A DNA stretch of 64,000 bases. Source: Pararobbsia silviterrae. Its GTDB lineage: Bacteria; Pseudomonadota; Gammaproteobacteria; Burkholderiales; Burkholderiaceae. The DNA lies in the NCBI RefSeq assembly GCF_003628125.1, contig NZ_RBZU01000010.1, positions 1 to 64,000 of the forward strand, given 5' to 3'. Below are positions 9,352-18,397 of this stretch, piece after piece. Position numbers and translations under genes: made by a program. The notes beneath the pieces are model-generated. The model did not search any database and was not told where the DNA came from. It was given only the letters and a program-made list of their open reading frames with translations. Position 1 is the first letter of the stretch. Every line of letters begins with the position of its first letter.

Positions 9352-9852
9352 ATGTTCCGGCTCGCAGTGCAAACGACATCGAAAATGCCCGACACCGGAC
9401 TCCAACGGAGTATTGCCTCACGGTCGGGAACGAATTTTGCAACACTTCGAAGTTATGCTCGTGATCTGGCGACAGTTGTGAAAACGATTCTGCTGGTTGA
9501 TGACGACGCCAGAATTCTTGCTCCCCTTCGGGCCCTGCTGGAAGCAGAGGGGTACCGGGTACTTCTTGCGGCAAACGGGGAGGAGGCTGTCCGTGTGACG
9601 GATATTGAACATCCGGAACTGATTGTGACGGACTGGATGATGCCGGTGCTCGATGGCGTTGCCTTCTGTCGACACCTTAGGGCGCACAGGGCCACTGCTT
9701 GCATTCCTATCGTGATGCTCACCGCTGCGACGCCACCAATGTCAGCAGAGACTCTATGGAATGCACTGCTGAGAAAACCCGTACCGATAGCGCGTCTAAT
9801 TGGCGTGATTCGCGACCTCCTGTCTCTCTCAAGGAGTGGTAAGCGCGGTTGA
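9352..9852 (+). CDS. Single-domain response regulator (stand-alone receiver)
   Basis: The receiver domain begins at KTILLVDDDARIL; the acidic pocket is DDD, the phospho-acceptor is Asp in LIVTDWMMP (residue 94 from the first ATG), Thr lies in MLTAATPP, and Lys in LLRKPVP. No output domain follows. Start is uncertain: ATG 9352 gives 166 residues with an unusual 42-residue leader, while GTG 9478 gives about 124 residues beginning VKTILLVDD, the usual length of this class. It lies head-to-head with the hybrid kinase at 7383-9185, which suggests a shared phosphorelay (inference). Confidence 0.85.
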   Translation: MFRLAVQTTSKMPDTGLQRSIASRSGTNFATLRSYARDLATVVKTILLVDDDARILAPLRALLEAEGYRVLLAANGEEAVRVTDIEHPELIVTDWMMPVLDGVAFCRHLRAHRATACIPIVMLTAATPPMSAETLWNALLRKPVPIARLIGVIRDLLSLSRSGKRG

Positions 9853-10531
9853 CGGAATTGCAAATTGTCACCGCAGCGCCAACACCCTCAGCTACATGCA
9901 AAGTCGGCGCCCATCGATGAATCGGCCTAGGCCATGACAACGATGGTCCAGCCATACGCGTGGGCGTTTCCTGGGTGAGCACGCCAGCGTCAAGAATACT
10001 TTCGTACGCGACTCACAATCGCCAGCCCCTCACGAATCTGGTGCTACCCCGTTGGATCTGATCCAACGACCGAGCTCGGCTGTCTCATGATTCTCATCGG
10101 CACCGGACTGACGATGGGCAAGTTCAAAGGATTGACGGCCTAACCGAAGCTGCGTCGACGAGCACAACCGGGTTGGACTGCTCTCCGGACCAGCAGGCCA
10201 CCCGTCGAAGCTCTCGCGACGAGGCACGGGCAGGCGAAACTCCAAAGCCATTTTCAGCGAACGACTCCTAGCCAGCCGCAAGCGGTCGTTTGTCGAACAC
10301 CTTCGAGTGGCCGCGCTCGGTCCGATGCGACCGGCTCGACTCGACCCATAGCAGGCGTTTGATCAACGTCTCGGGACGTCTCAACCTCAATAGAATGCGG
10401 ACGTGCGATTCCTCGATCAGAGGTTCGCTTGCACCTCGGGCCGTTGCACTGCGTAGAGCGGTCACTGGACGCGTTTCTCCGTGCGGCTACTTTTGGCCGA
10501 CGAGCGCCTGCTCGCCAGCCAGGACTACGCC
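9853..10531. other. Gene-free stretch with degenerate intergenic sequence
   Basis: About 680 bp without a gene that I can support. Around 10270-10290 the sequence AGCGGTCGTTTGTCGAACA resembles AGCGGACGTTTGCCAACA at 343-360, so it probably contains worn members of a dispersed intergenic repeat. Short frames here lack ribosome binding sites and family resemblance. Confidence 0.4.
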
Positions 10532-11158
10532 TCAGACCTCCGTTTGCTCAGCCATCTCGAGGGCGTCATCGACCTCGATCCCGAGGTAGCGGACTGTGCT
10601 TTCAAGCTTCGTATGTCCGAGAAGGATCTGCACCGCACGAAGGTTCTTCGTGCGCCGATAAATCAACGATGCTTTCGTCCGGCGCATCGTGTGCGTGCCG
10701 TACGCCGTGTCGTCCAGCCCGATGGACCCGATCCATCGATGAACCAACCGTGAATACTGGCGAGTAGAGATATGCGGTGAGTCGTGAATTCGGCTCGGGA
10801 AAAGATAGTCGCCCGCGCTGAGCTTCGCCTCGCGAATCCACGCCGCGACACTGTCGCGTGTCTGTTCCGTGACTTCGAACTGAACAGGGCGCTGCGTCTT
10901 CTGTTGCAGGACGGTCGCTCGTGGTGCGACTCGCTCTCCGTGGCAGACGTCGCGCACTCGCAGCTTGGTCAGATCGCAAGCGCGCAACTTGCTGTCGATG
11001 GCCAAGTTAAACATCGCGAGATCGCGTGGCACGCTTGCGAGCTGGAGCCGAACGCGGATCGCCCAGATCTCTTTCAACTTCAGTGGTGGTTTCTGCCCCG
11101 TGAGCTTCCCTTTGTTCCATGGCACGCGCGCCACGCGAGTGTAAGAGATGGAGTCCAT
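10532..11158 (-). CDS. Short tyrosine recombinase/integrase (catalytic domain only)
   Basis: This 208-residue protein contains essentially only the catalytic domain of the tyrosine recombinases. The first catalytic Arg is in SKLRACDLTKL, the HxxR motif is HTMRRTKASL, and the C-terminal His and nucleophile Tyr are in LLGHTKLESTVRYLG. The SAM-like core-binding domain of full phage integrases is missing. Proteins of this size and type are common as lone copies in proteobacterial accessory regions (family knowledge). No phage genes, excisionase or tRNA lie next to it. A second, broken copy of its C-terminal part lies at 25020-25135. Confidence 0.85.
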   Translation of the reverse strand: MDSISYTRVARVPWNKGKLTGQKPPLKLKEIWAIRVRLQLASVPRDLAMFNLAIDSKLRACDLTKLRVRDVCHGERVAPRATVLQQKTQRPVQFEVTEQTRDSVAAWIREAKLSAGDYLFPSRIHDSPHISTRQYSRLVHRWIGSIGLDDTAYGTHTMRRTKASLIYRRTKNLRAVQILLGHTKLESTVRYLGIEVDDALEMAEQTEV

Positions 11159-11529
11159 GACTGCCTCCTTTCCGATGTGGGGGAGATCCGTCTGAACCTG
11201 CGCCGAGCGAACGCTGTCCGACCCAGTTCAGACTTTCGTTGTTTCGCCGAATATGTCTGCAGCCTTCCGCGAAGCAGTCATTCGTTGTCCATTCAGGTGC
11301 CGCGAGTGGGCCGTGATAAATGAAAATTCTGACGCCAACACGATTAGAGGCAACTCGACTCACTCTCGGAATAAACCACGACGGCCGAGAACCGAAGGAC
11401 GTATAGTGAACTCGACAGCCGCTTCGACGTCCTCATCGCTCAAATCGGCCGTGCATTCATTCCCGAGACTCCGGCCACGGCATCAACGCAACGACGTGAC
11501 ACATCACTACCTCAGGTATTGGCGGTAGA
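11159..11529. other. Gene-free stretch between integrase and peptidase genes
   Basis: About 370 bp; I see no gene, repeat or convincing promoter. It holds the upstream region of the integrase and the downstream end of the peptidase gene. Confidence 0.4.
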
Positions 11530-12573
11530 CTAGCTTCGCGTCAGCGTCATCAATACTTCGGCATACCATGCGCTATTTAGGCCAAGTGAATCGTCTGCGT
11601 TCAGGTCGCGACCACTCATGTCGATGCTTGAGGAGTGGACCCCAAGCAGTGCCCAGGGAAGCTCTCGGTTCGCTACGCTAAGAGTTTCGACTCGCACTAC
11701 GACCGGCGCGCCGCTCGTGCCCCGATGCATTCGTGCATCTGTGACAAACACTCCCTTTCCCTGAAACCGGAACCCAAAAGCAGAAGCGAGAACGCCTTGC
11801 CTCGCGACGGCAAGATGATGAAGGGTGTCGTGAAATCCAAGAGGAAAGCCAACAATCAAGATAGAAGATCCGATCTCGACCGCATCACGCGGCACAACCA
11901 GATGCTCAGGCTCGAAGAAGCAAATGAAGGCGCTCTCGGGCAGCGCATTGCGATTGATCTCCACTACCGCTACGTCTATCGTTCCCTCATCGTCTTCAGC
12001 TTGCCGCCACAGTGCTTGCTCATTGCTATACAAAGGGATCGAGAACCACACGGACTGACCGAGATTGCAGTTGTCTATGTGCAATTCGATCTGCAGTGAG
12101 TCCGGCAGGTGCCTGCTGGCTTCGTCACACAATACATGGCGGCTTGTCGCAAGAAAAAGACGCCCCGATCTCTTGAAGAAGAAGCCGCTCGCGTTCGTAA
12201 GTACCTGTTGGTTTCTGAACGTTTTGATTCGCACGACGGCAAGTAACAACGAATCGGCTCGAAGGTCACCCCGATTTTCCTCGAACGGTTCCGAATTCGA
12301 TGCCGCAATCCCGTGAGTTGCATGGGGAGAATCGTTGAGCATGACGCCAGGCCGATTCAACATCGAGATCAAGTCTCGCAGTGTTTCGTGCTCGGGGCCA
12401 GAGTTTTGGCCAGACAAGAAGGTCTCTAGGCTCATCTCGGACACCACGCCACCGGACGCTTGATTGGGTACGTGTTTTATCCGTAGCCCTTCACTCTGCG
12501 TGCGACTGAGCAGCCACTCGTCACCGTTCGAACTTGAATAGAATTTCACGATTCCCCTTTCTTCGTTCATCAA
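11530..12573 (-). CDS. Trypsin-like serine peptidase, apparently cytosolic
   Basis: 347 residues. The first 105 residues are an unassigned region without signal peptide or membrane segment. The S1-type peptidase follows: His146 in FLATSRHVL, Asp200 in TIDVAVVE, and Ser287 in MHRGTSGAPVV, a variant of the usual GxSGGP in which the second Gly is Ala. ILIVGFPLGF is the typical strand-turn before the active-site loop. It stands alone. Unlike DegP-type proteases it has neither a leader nor a PDZ domain. Peptidases of this type without export signals occur as effectors in bacterial conflict systems (family knowledge), but no partner with a sensor domain is adjacent, so that role is only a possibility. 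Confidence 0.75.
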   Translation of the reverse strand: MMNEERGIVKFYSSSNGDEWLLSRTQSEGLRIKHVPNQASGGVVSEMSLETFLSGQNSGPEHETLRDLISMLNRPGVMLNDSPHATHGIAASNSEPFEENRGDLRADSLLLAVVRIKTFRNQQVLTNASGFFFKRSGRLFLATSRHVLCDEASRHLPDSLQIELHIDNCNLGQSVWFSIPLYSNEQALWRQAEDDEGTIDVAVVEINRNALPESAFICFFEPEHLVVPRDAVEIGSSILIVGFPLGFHDTLHHLAVARQGVLASAFGFRFQGKGVFVTDARMHRGTSGAPVVVRVETLSVANRELPWALLGVHSSSIDMSGRDLNADDSLGLNSAWYAEVLMTLTRS

Positions 12574-12624
12574 GAGATCATCGGACCGTACGAGGGCTGT
12601 CGCACGCTGTAGTGCAGTGCCCTT

Positions 12625-12759
12625 CTAGCGGTCCTTTGCGTTCTTCGTGACAGGCCTAATCGGTTTGGCTGGGAGACCCAATGTCGACAACACTACGGGC
12701 TTCTTAGGTTGTTTGGGTTTTTTCGGCTCGCGATTTCCCCGAAGCTGGCCTTTCGCCAT
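12625..12759 (-). CDS. Small basic conserved protein (MAKGQ family)
   Basis: 44 residues starting MAKGQLRGNREPKKPKQP. The opening is that of a very short lysine/proline-rich protein family common in proteobacteria (recalled; function unknown). The start at ATG 12759 has the leader TTGGAGACGATC, giving a GGAGA ribosome binding site; the same GGAGACGATC leader stands before the small gene at 13478. A longer in-frame reading from 13002 is possible but lacks a family match upstream of this Met. Highly charged, no signal peptide; a nucleic-acid-binding role would be a guess. Confidence 0.75.
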   Translation of the reverse strand: MAKGQLRGNREPKKPKQPKKPVVLSTLGLPAKPIRPVTKNAKDR

Positions 12760-13477
12760 GATCGTCTCCAATATGCACCCGCCGACGGTCGGAGAGTGTG
12801 CCCCAGTGTGGACCGACGCACGCGTTCTGTCGCGCGATACTTTGTAAGTAGCGAGCGCATCGATTCGAACAGCGCACGGTGACGACACCAGTCGGTGGTT
12901 TTGATACCGCTGAATATCGATTGACAGTCGTCGATGCTCGGCCGTACAGTGGGTCAGCAGCATCCACAAAAGAAGATCGTTTCGCATGGCATCCGCGCCC
13001 ATCGCGCGTCGGGTAGCATGACCTCACTAGGTCTTCCGTAGATCGCAAGGATATTGACCTACGATCACGTCCAGTACGTCGCAAATGCGAGTCCCTGCAT
13101 TCCCCATTCGGCGTCTGTCACCGAGTCTGTGGGACGCACCGGTGGCCGCATTCGGACTACGTCGCTCGCACGACAACGAGCAGATTACCCCGCTATTTCG
13201 AGCAGACTTGTCCGCGTGGTTACAGCGCGACTCGATGTGCTTAGGTTGTCGTTCGCTAAAACCACGTAAGGGAGAATTTGGATACAGAACGGACATTCGC
13301 CAGGCACTGGTCAATGACACGTCGATTTTCGAAGCGAGGGGCGCGTCCATGGTGATTCCGCTCGAAGCCGCTTGTCCCTCTTCTCCTATAAAGCTTGACC
13401 AGCCCGTGGCGCTAGACGCCTCCGCGCCAGTCGGACTGTTGTGTGTCACTAACGCTACGACAAAACTGGAGACGATC
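12760..13477. other. Long gene-free stretch
   Basis: About 720 bp in which I find no supported gene. Frames of 120-190 codons exist on both strands but overlap each other, lack ribosome binding sites and show no domain resemblance. The 3' end supplies the leader of the small gene at 13478. Confidence 0.4.
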
Positions 13478-13648
13478 ATGACCAAACGATATACACCTTC
13501 CACCTTCACCGATGAGCGAATCCGACGGATTCGTTCTTCCGATGCTGTGCGATTCGAAGCGCGTCAAAAACTCTGCGAGCGGCTCGATCCAAGCGTCGCA
13601 AAGTGGCGATATCTACCGGACACAAAGATCGTTCCTCGCGAAGACTAG
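13478..13648 (+). CDS. Small orphan protein of the 'KWR' family
   Basis: 56 residues from ATG 13478 behind CTGGAGACGATC (GGAGA ribosome binding site); the open frame extends upstream, but the start is fixed by this site. The C-terminal half, reading AVRFEARQKLCERLDPSVAK and then WRYLPDT, matches in pattern the protein at 18774-18959 (AVRLEKLQHMCVGLDTQTSK then WRFPPET), so the two are paralogues: AVRxE, Cys, LD, KWR, P.T. Function unknown. The charged helix followed by a Trp/Pro-rich end suggests a small soluble protein. Confidence 0.6.
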   Translation: MTKRYTPSTFTDERIRRIRSSDAVRFEARQKLCERLDPSVAKWRYLPDTKIVPRED

Positions 13649-13861
13649 ATCTCCGACGCGCGTCCACATCGTTTGCCGTCAGCGCGATTTTATAATTAGC
13701 AAGTATTCGCTCGCCGGACCATTCGGTCGCGTGCGCCCATCTTCCGCGCATTGCAATGGCCCGTACTCGGACGAAGCTTCAAAAAAAAAGCGTGCGCGGC
13801 CAACCGCTCGCGAATAGCAAGCTTGAGGTGGATAGCACGCGTGCTCGAGCGTGGTGAGACG

Positions 13862-14245
13862 TCAATGCAAGACGTCACGCATCAATTCGAGGAGCGCTTT
13901 GAGAGCGACTGGCTTGATCGCGAGGCGCTCAAAAAGTGCAGCATCGGCGCGCATGGGCGTACCGGTCCACATGATGATCGGAAAATGCCGCGTTGATTCG
14001 TTGCTCTTCATCTGCCGGCAAAATTCCAATCCATCGATCCCCGGCATTCGATAATCGGTGATCACAACCGAGGGAAGGTTTGCCTTCGCCAACTTCAGTC
14101 CTTCCGCTGCATCGGGCGCGATCAAAACGGAAAAGCCTTGTATCTCCAACAGCAATGACCAGGTTTCCAACAGCTCGTATTCGTCATCGACCATTAAAAC
14201 GCATGGTCGATGAGCCGGAGCAGAGTGAACGACGGCGTGGGACAT
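13862..14245 (-). CDS. Single-domain response regulator (stand-alone receiver)
   Basis: 127 residues, receiver only. The acidic pocket is in CVLMVDDEYELLETW, the phospho-acceptor is Asp64 in VVITDYRMPGIDGLEF, the conserved Thr is in IIMWTGTP and the conserved Lys in LAIKPVALKALLEL. No output domain. No kinase gene is adjacent; the nearest is the hybrid kinase at 7383-9185. It may act as a phosphate shuttle or sink, or by protein contact, like CheY-type proteins (family knowledge). Confidence 0.88.
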   Translation of the reverse strand: MSHAVVHSAPAHRPCVLMVDDEYELLETWSLLLEIQGFSVLIAPDAAEGLKLAKANLPSVVITDYRMPGIDGLEFCRQMKSNESTRHFPIIMWTGTPMRADAALFERLAIKPVALKALLELMRDVLH

Positions 14246-14608
14246 TGAGGGCTCGCATTCGCGCTCGCGACGAGGCGCAACGAGCTGGTGACAATAGATG
14301 ACGCACGACGCGTGCCCGCGATCAGTGCGGACATCAATAAAGTTGGGTGATTTTTTGCCACGGATCGTCGGAGATCCCTAGACAGCAGCGGGCGCAACAG
14401 CTACTGGGCCTTTGGATCATGTCGACAGCGGATACGTTTGGGACACTCAGCTAGATGCGCCAACACCACGCAGATCTGGCTGACTCGTTGCAGCATCGAT
14501 CCATTAGCCCTTAAGTGCCTGGGCGATTCGCCAAACCCATCAGGACACCTTTCGTTCTTTTTCCGGATCAGTGGTAAAACACGAAGCGGTGCTCTGCGAG
14601 CGAGGCAT
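14246..14608. other. Gene-free stretch
   Basis: About 360 bp without a supported gene; it contains the upstream region of the receiver gene at 13862-14245. Nothing else recognised. Confidence 0.35.
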
Positions 14609-14956
14609 CTAAGGAGCGGAGAGCCACACGTCGATCATGTCACATCTAATTTCGAGCGTTCGTTCGACGTGGGCGCGGTGCGTGCGGTGCAGGTCGACCA
14701 CCAGTGCATACTGAATCATCGCCCGCACTCTTTCGGAGATGAATTCCTGTTCAGGCTCGCGGGCCTCAATCCACCGATTGACCACACTCCTGTCGACGAC
14801 AATTCTAAGTGGGCGACTATGGCTCGGACGAGACGACGTTCCATCTTGGACCCACGAAATCTCTACGCTGTCCGGCCGCGTACTTTCCTGGAACTCCGCC
14901 TGTGGAGGAAAGTCGCTCCTCAGGACCAGCTCAAGCCAATCGGACGCCGATGACAT
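14609..14956 (-). CDS. Orphan protein, possibly DUF3022-like
   Basis: 115 residues. It begins MSSASDWLELVLRSDFPPQ, has a tryptophan-containing strand (VEISWVQDG), then RIVVDRSVVNRWIEAREPEQ and a helical part. This arrangement recalls the Burkholderia DUF3022 family (from memory, not checked). Its start overlaps the end of the preceding gene (14920-15240) by 37 bp, so the two are probably co-transcribed. Function unknown. Confidence 0.55.
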   Translation of the reverse strand: MSSASDWLELVLRSDFPPQAEFQESTRPDSVEISWVQDGTSSRPSHSRPLRIVVDRSVVNRWIEAREPEQEFISERVRAMIQYALVVDLHRTHRAHVERTLEIRCDMIDVWLSAP

Positions 14957-15240
14957 AGAAAGGGTGCTCCCGCTGGATGATGCACTCGGTAGCTAGATCG
15001 CTGTGGCTCCTCGCGCAGAAAAAAATCGACATGCGATTGAGCCTGCCGAAGCATCGACTCCAGCGCATCGCTTGCCCATACCTCATTTGCGAAACTCTCG
15101 ACGCACGAACCAGGAACAGGTATAAAGTCGCCATTCTTTTCGTGACCGATAAAGGCCTCATATCGGCGCTGGTCCCGCTGTTCAATCATGCAAATCCGAA
15201 GTACCAGGCCTCGATAGTTGAAATCTCGTTGGACCGCCAT
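14920..15240 (-). CDS. Small orphan protein of the Y-[RK]-G family
   Basis: 106 residues from ATG 15240, with a very strong ribosome binding site (GAGGAGGTAAGGT) just upstream. The N-terminus NYRGLVLRICMIEQRD matches the family start seen at 7102, 15294 and 18398. A strand-rich middle and a helix (ALESMLRQAQSHVDFFL) follow. The last 12 residues are encoded in the overlap with the next gene (14609-14956). First gene of a likely two- or three-gene transcript with 15294-15575 upstream. Function unknown. Confidence 0.6.
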   Translation of the reverse strand: MAVQRDFNYRGLVLRICMIEQRDQRRYEAFIGHEKNGDFIPVPGSCVESFANEVWASDALESMLRQAQSHVDFFLREEPQRSSYRVHHPAGAPFLCHRRPIGLSWS

Positions 15241-15293
15241 ACCTTACCTCCTCGTCTCAAATTCGGGTTGAATTCCCGTTGTGCGCGAGCGCG

Positions 15294-15575
15294 TTAAAAA
15301 TCCATGACGGAAACGCCACGCGTTTCACGGTCGATGACGTTTCTAGCGTGTTCGGTGGCGACTTGCTTTGCCTCTGACCACTCACGGCAAAGGCCGTGGT
15401 GTGGCACACGAAAAACCCGACTTCTGGCGATCCCACTTGCCTCGTCGCGACGGCAAATCTTGACAGCGACTTCGAATTCCGTCCTTTGGCGAATGGCGTC
15501 AGGTGACATCCCTGCTGCTCGTGCGTAGACGAGGGGGTAAATCTCAAAGCCGCGATAACGTTGTTCGCTTTTCAT
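15294..15575 (-). CDS. Small orphan protein of the Y-[RK]-G family
   Basis: 93 residues from ATG 15575, AGGA ten bases upstream. It begins MKSEQRYRGFEIYPLVYARA, continues with a strand-rich part (EFEVAVKICRR; SRVFRVPHH) and ends with a helix (AKQVATEHARNVID). It resembles 18398-18781 most closely: YRGxE, then SRVF, then an alanine-rich helix ending in ID or ID-like residues. Same direction as 14920-15240, 53 bp apart. No signal peptide. Function unknown. Confidence 0.62.
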   Translation of the reverse strand: MKSEQRYRGFEIYPLVYARAAGMSPDAIRQRTEFEVAVKICRRDEASGIARSRVFRVPHHGLCREWSEAKQVATEHARNVIDRETRGVSVMDF

Positions 15576-16525
15576 TTGTTCGTTGTCCTATGCGTGTGAA
15601 ATCCTGCCGCCCGATTTCTTCCAACGAAAGCCTCGAACATAGCTTGCGATTGGACAAAGAACAGCTAACAGAAAAGATTGTGCGGAATGAGAAAGCGTGA
15701 CCAGAGCAAGACCAGAGTGCCATTGGCTAACCGATGGCAAATATCGCTGCAGAAAAAATTCCCGGTCCGATTCTCGTGAGCCAAACAGTAATACCGGAAT
15801 CCAGGCAACGAACAGTCAATTGTCGTTCGTTGATCTGAAGGAGGCGAAGTGCCTCTATCGGGGAGCAGCGCACACAAGGGCGCGACGGTGCGATCGTACG
15901 GGCGACCGGATGGCCAAACCAATCTACGCGCATGCAATGCGCACGTCAATTCCTTTCTCGGCGCGGTCAACTGCACTCGTCAGGGCAAGCTAGAACCCGA
16001 GGAGATCGGTTGGCCCGCATATTTGAAGATAGCAACACGCAGGTCAGATCGGATACGTTGCTGCGTAAATGCGCGTATCTGAGATCGCCTTGTTAGCCCT
16101 CTCACTATCATGCGTTCAGTTCAAAGCGATAGCCTGTGCTGGGGCAGGTAAAGACATGGATTGCAGAAGCGCTAATCGAGACCATCAGATCCATTGCGCG
16201 GGCACACCCGTGCCAGATATTGATTGACATTTTCGGGTCCACCACCGTATGGTGAGTTCGAAGCATCGAGATAGTATGACTTCAACCCACCCGCGAACGC
16301 TGCGCTCGCGGACCTAGCAATCAATCCAAGCTCTTGCACCTTTCGCATCGCGTCTATTCTGCGACTGGCTCCTGAGAAGCATGTCGATCAACTGCCCCGG
16401 TCTTATTCGCGGAGGTGGTGTGGCTGGTATCGTCCGATCAAACGGCTCGCTCGCAATTAGGCACGCCGCTTCGAACGATCATTTGGGTCACTAGGTCGAC
16501 CAGCGAACCTAGTCTCAAGGGGCGC
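15576..16525. other. Long, mostly gene-free stretch
   Basis: About 950 bp. The only possible gene is the weak DUF2917-like frame at 15727-15933. The remainder, especially 16085-16525, shows no coding family, repeat or structured RNA that I recognise. Confidence 0.4.
15727..15933 (-). CDS. Doubtful small frame with DUF2917-like segment
   Basis: 68 residues. The segment RQLTVRCLDSGITVWLTRIG resembles the core of DUF2917 proteins (a strand, then SGxxWLTRxG), small Burkholderiales proteins of unknown function. The N-terminal part does not match and the usual aspartate after TRxG is absent. No clear ribosome binding site. It could be a decayed copy or chance. Confidence 0.25.
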   Translation of the reverse strand: MRVDWFGHPVARTIAPSRPCVRCSPIEALRLLQINERQLTVRCLDSGITVWLTRIGPGIFSAAIFAIG

Positions 16526-16951
16526 ATGATGCCGACGCATCGATCTGATCACACAACGGCCCTCGCGAATGGCGAGGAATCGGCTCGAGCGATGCGGCTG
16601 TTGGGAGATTTGAGACTATCGCTGAGCCTGCGGTCCCATTTTTCGCGCGAGCATCATCGTTGCCGAATGGAACATAGCGTAGAGCTTGCCAGGCGCTCCT
16701 CGTATATCGGCAGCAGATTGTTGCCGCAAAACATTGTTGAGGAAGTCGACGAAACCATCGCCGCATTTCGTGCGCACCACTCGTCGACGGATCTTCTTCA
16801 CTTCCTTCTGCTCCTAGTCGAATCGCTCGAAGCCCGTGGACGCAGCGCCGCAGTGTGCATTCTTGCGTTGCGGCTCGATGGATTGAGACTGCCTCCTGCA
16901 GCGGCGCACAAGAATCGAATAAAAAAGTGCGCTCCGATCACGCACGATTAG
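16526..16951 (+). CDS. Hypothetical protein
   Basis: 141 residues from ATG 16526 (followed at once by a second ATG), with AAGGGG seven bases upstream; the frame is open further upstream. Largely helical and rich in Arg, His and Leu: VEEVDETIAAFRAHHSSTDL, then a leucine-rich helix (LLHFLLLLVESLEA) and a basic tail. I recognise no domain. Neighbour of the STAS gene at 17110 in the same direction, 158 bp apart. Confidence 0.4.
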   Translation: MMPTHRSDHTTALANGEESARAMRLLGDLRLSLSLRSHFSREHHRCRMEHSVELARRSSYIGSRLLPQNIVEEVDETIAAFRAHHSSTDLLHFLLLLVESLEARGRSAAVCILALRLDGLRLPPAAAHKNRIKKCAPITHD

Positions 16952-17109
16952 GGCGAACGTAAGTTTAGAAGCGAAAGCCCTTGTCGCTCGTCCGTTGCCC
17001 ACCTTAGATGCATCGCTGCCGAGTCAATAAACAGGTGCGATGTTCGCGCCGCACCATGCGTCACTGCGATGCAGTCCGCATTTCTACCGTAATCGCTGAA
17101 GGACTGTTG

Positions 17110-17961
17110 ATGAATCGTGCAGATGCGTCACCGTGGATTGAAACACTCGTCGAAAGCCACGACGAAGTTCTGGAGTTGTGGATAGGAAACGAATCAAAGC
17201 TGCTGCCGCAACGAGGATTAGCTTCCGCGGCCGAGATACGAGACCAGTGTTCGGCGCTTCTGTGCGTCATGATTGAAGCCCTTCAAAAATCGAATTCGTT
17301 CGACGCCGACGATGCGGCGTGGGCTCCGGTCCGCGCGCATCTTGCCGAAGTGTCTACACGCCAAGCACGACGCGGATTCTCAGCAATGGAGACCGCGACG
17401 TTTGTGTTCTCAATAAAAGCACCGCTCGTTGCACATGCTCGCCGTCTCATCGGCGATATGTCTAGTCTGTCGGCGCTGATCCGGTCATTGAGTCTTCTGA
17501 TAGATTCTCTGGGCCTCCACACAGCCGAAACATACGGCCGCAGTCGCGACGAAATCGTCCGACGTCAGCAATTGGAATTGCTCGAGCTATCGACCCCTGT
17601 GATTCAGCTTTGGCCGCGCGTGCTGGCATTACCACTTATCGGTACGCTCGATTCCTCGCGCGCGCAAATCGCGATGGAGAATTTACTGCACAAGATAGTC
17701 GCGACTGGCGCGATCGCAGTCGTCATCGATATCACCGGCGTTCCAGCGTTCGATACGCTCGTTGCGCAACATCTTTTAAAGACGGTGGCAGCCGCTCGTC
17801 TACTGGGAGCCAAATGCGTGATTAGTGGCATGAGACCCTACACCGCGCAGACCATTGTGGATTTGGGTATCGATCTGTCGCAGGTGGTCACCAAATCAAC
17901 ACTGCGTGATGCCTTTGTAGTTGCCCTGAATTGGGCGCGCCGTGCGGCGATGACTCAGTGA
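17110..17961 (+). CDS. Orphan RsbR-like STAS domain protein
   Basis: 283 residues from ATG 17110 behind GAAGGA; upstream in-frame codons exist but lack a ribosome binding site. The N-terminal 150 residues are helical, like the non-haem globin-type sensor half of RsbR proteins. The C-terminal STAS domain runs from LPLIGTLDSSRAQIAMENLL through VVIDITGVPAFDTLVAQHLL to GMRPYTAQTIVDLGIDLSQV, matching RsbRA closely in pattern, including the Thr in DITGV. RsbR proteins build the stressosome with RsbS and the kinase RsbT. Neither lies here, so it either joins a distant stressosome or works with other partners. It is close to several lone receivers. Confidence 0.85.
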   Translation: MNRADASPWIETLVESHDEVLELWIGNESKLLPQRGLASAAEIRDQCSALLCVMIEALQKSNSFDADDAAWAPVRAHLAEVSTRQARRGFSAMETATFVFSIKAPLVAHARRLIGDMSSLSALIRSLSLLIDSLGLHTAETYGRSRDEIVRRQQLELLELSTPVIQLWPRVLALPLIGTLDSSRAQIAMENLLHKIVATGAIAVVIDITGVPAFDTLVAQHLLKTVAAARLLGAKCVISGMRPYTAQTIVDLGIDLSQVVTKSTLRDAFVVALNWARRAAMTQ

Positions 17962-18096
17962 GAAACGAGCGGTTTCCACCCGCGAGTCGTTGTACGAGGA
18001 TTGCCAGGACCAAGCGCATCGTCGGCGCTCACCCGTACGTTTATCCGAAGCAACAGACTCGGGCTGCAAGTGAGCAGAACGGCAGGTCAACTATAT

Positions 18097-18342
18097 TTAG
18101 CGTCGATTCAAGTGCGCAAGAACCTGAGCTGCCTCGCGGTCCGACTCGCAGATCGACATGCCACCCTCGTGCAGCAAGGCGCGCACCGACGAAAACGTCA
18201 TAAATGCCTGCGTGTCGACTTCGTAATGGCGGTCCGAGATCAACGCATCAAGCTTGTCACGCGCGTCGCGCGGAAGGTTTCGCCGAATCAGATCGGAACC
18301 ACGGTTCCTTAACTGCTCCACAAGATCATCCCTGTTCATCAT
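18097..18342 (-). CDS. Small orphan protein
   Basis: 81 residues, starting with two adjacent ATGs (18342 and 18339) behind AGAGG. Sequence begins MMNRDDLVEQLRNRGSDLIR and is helical and charged, with SSVRALLHEGGMSICESDRE near the end. No recognised domain, signal peptide or membrane segment. It follows 18398-18781 in the same direction after 55 bp and is probably the last gene of a three-gene unit with that gene and 18774-18959. Confidence 0.55.
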   Translation of the reverse strand: MMNRDDLVEQLRNRGSDLIRRNLPRDARDKLDALISDRHYEVDTQAFMTFSSVRALLHEGGMSICESDREAAQVLAHLNRR

Positions 18343-18397
18343 TGCCTCTGTCTTTTTGCGACCCAATGCTCCGCAGACGTGTCGGCGGCAACGCATG

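Noticed and set aside
10532-11158. Prophage or integrative element signalled by the integrase
   Set aside because: No phage structural, excision or conjugation genes are near, no tRNA or duplicated att was found, and the recombinase is a short stand-alone type.
13027-13509. Minus-strand frame of 160 codons with a hydrophobic start
   Set aside because: No ribosome binding site, antisense to the better supported small gene at 13478, and the product has no consistent composition after the first 20 residues.
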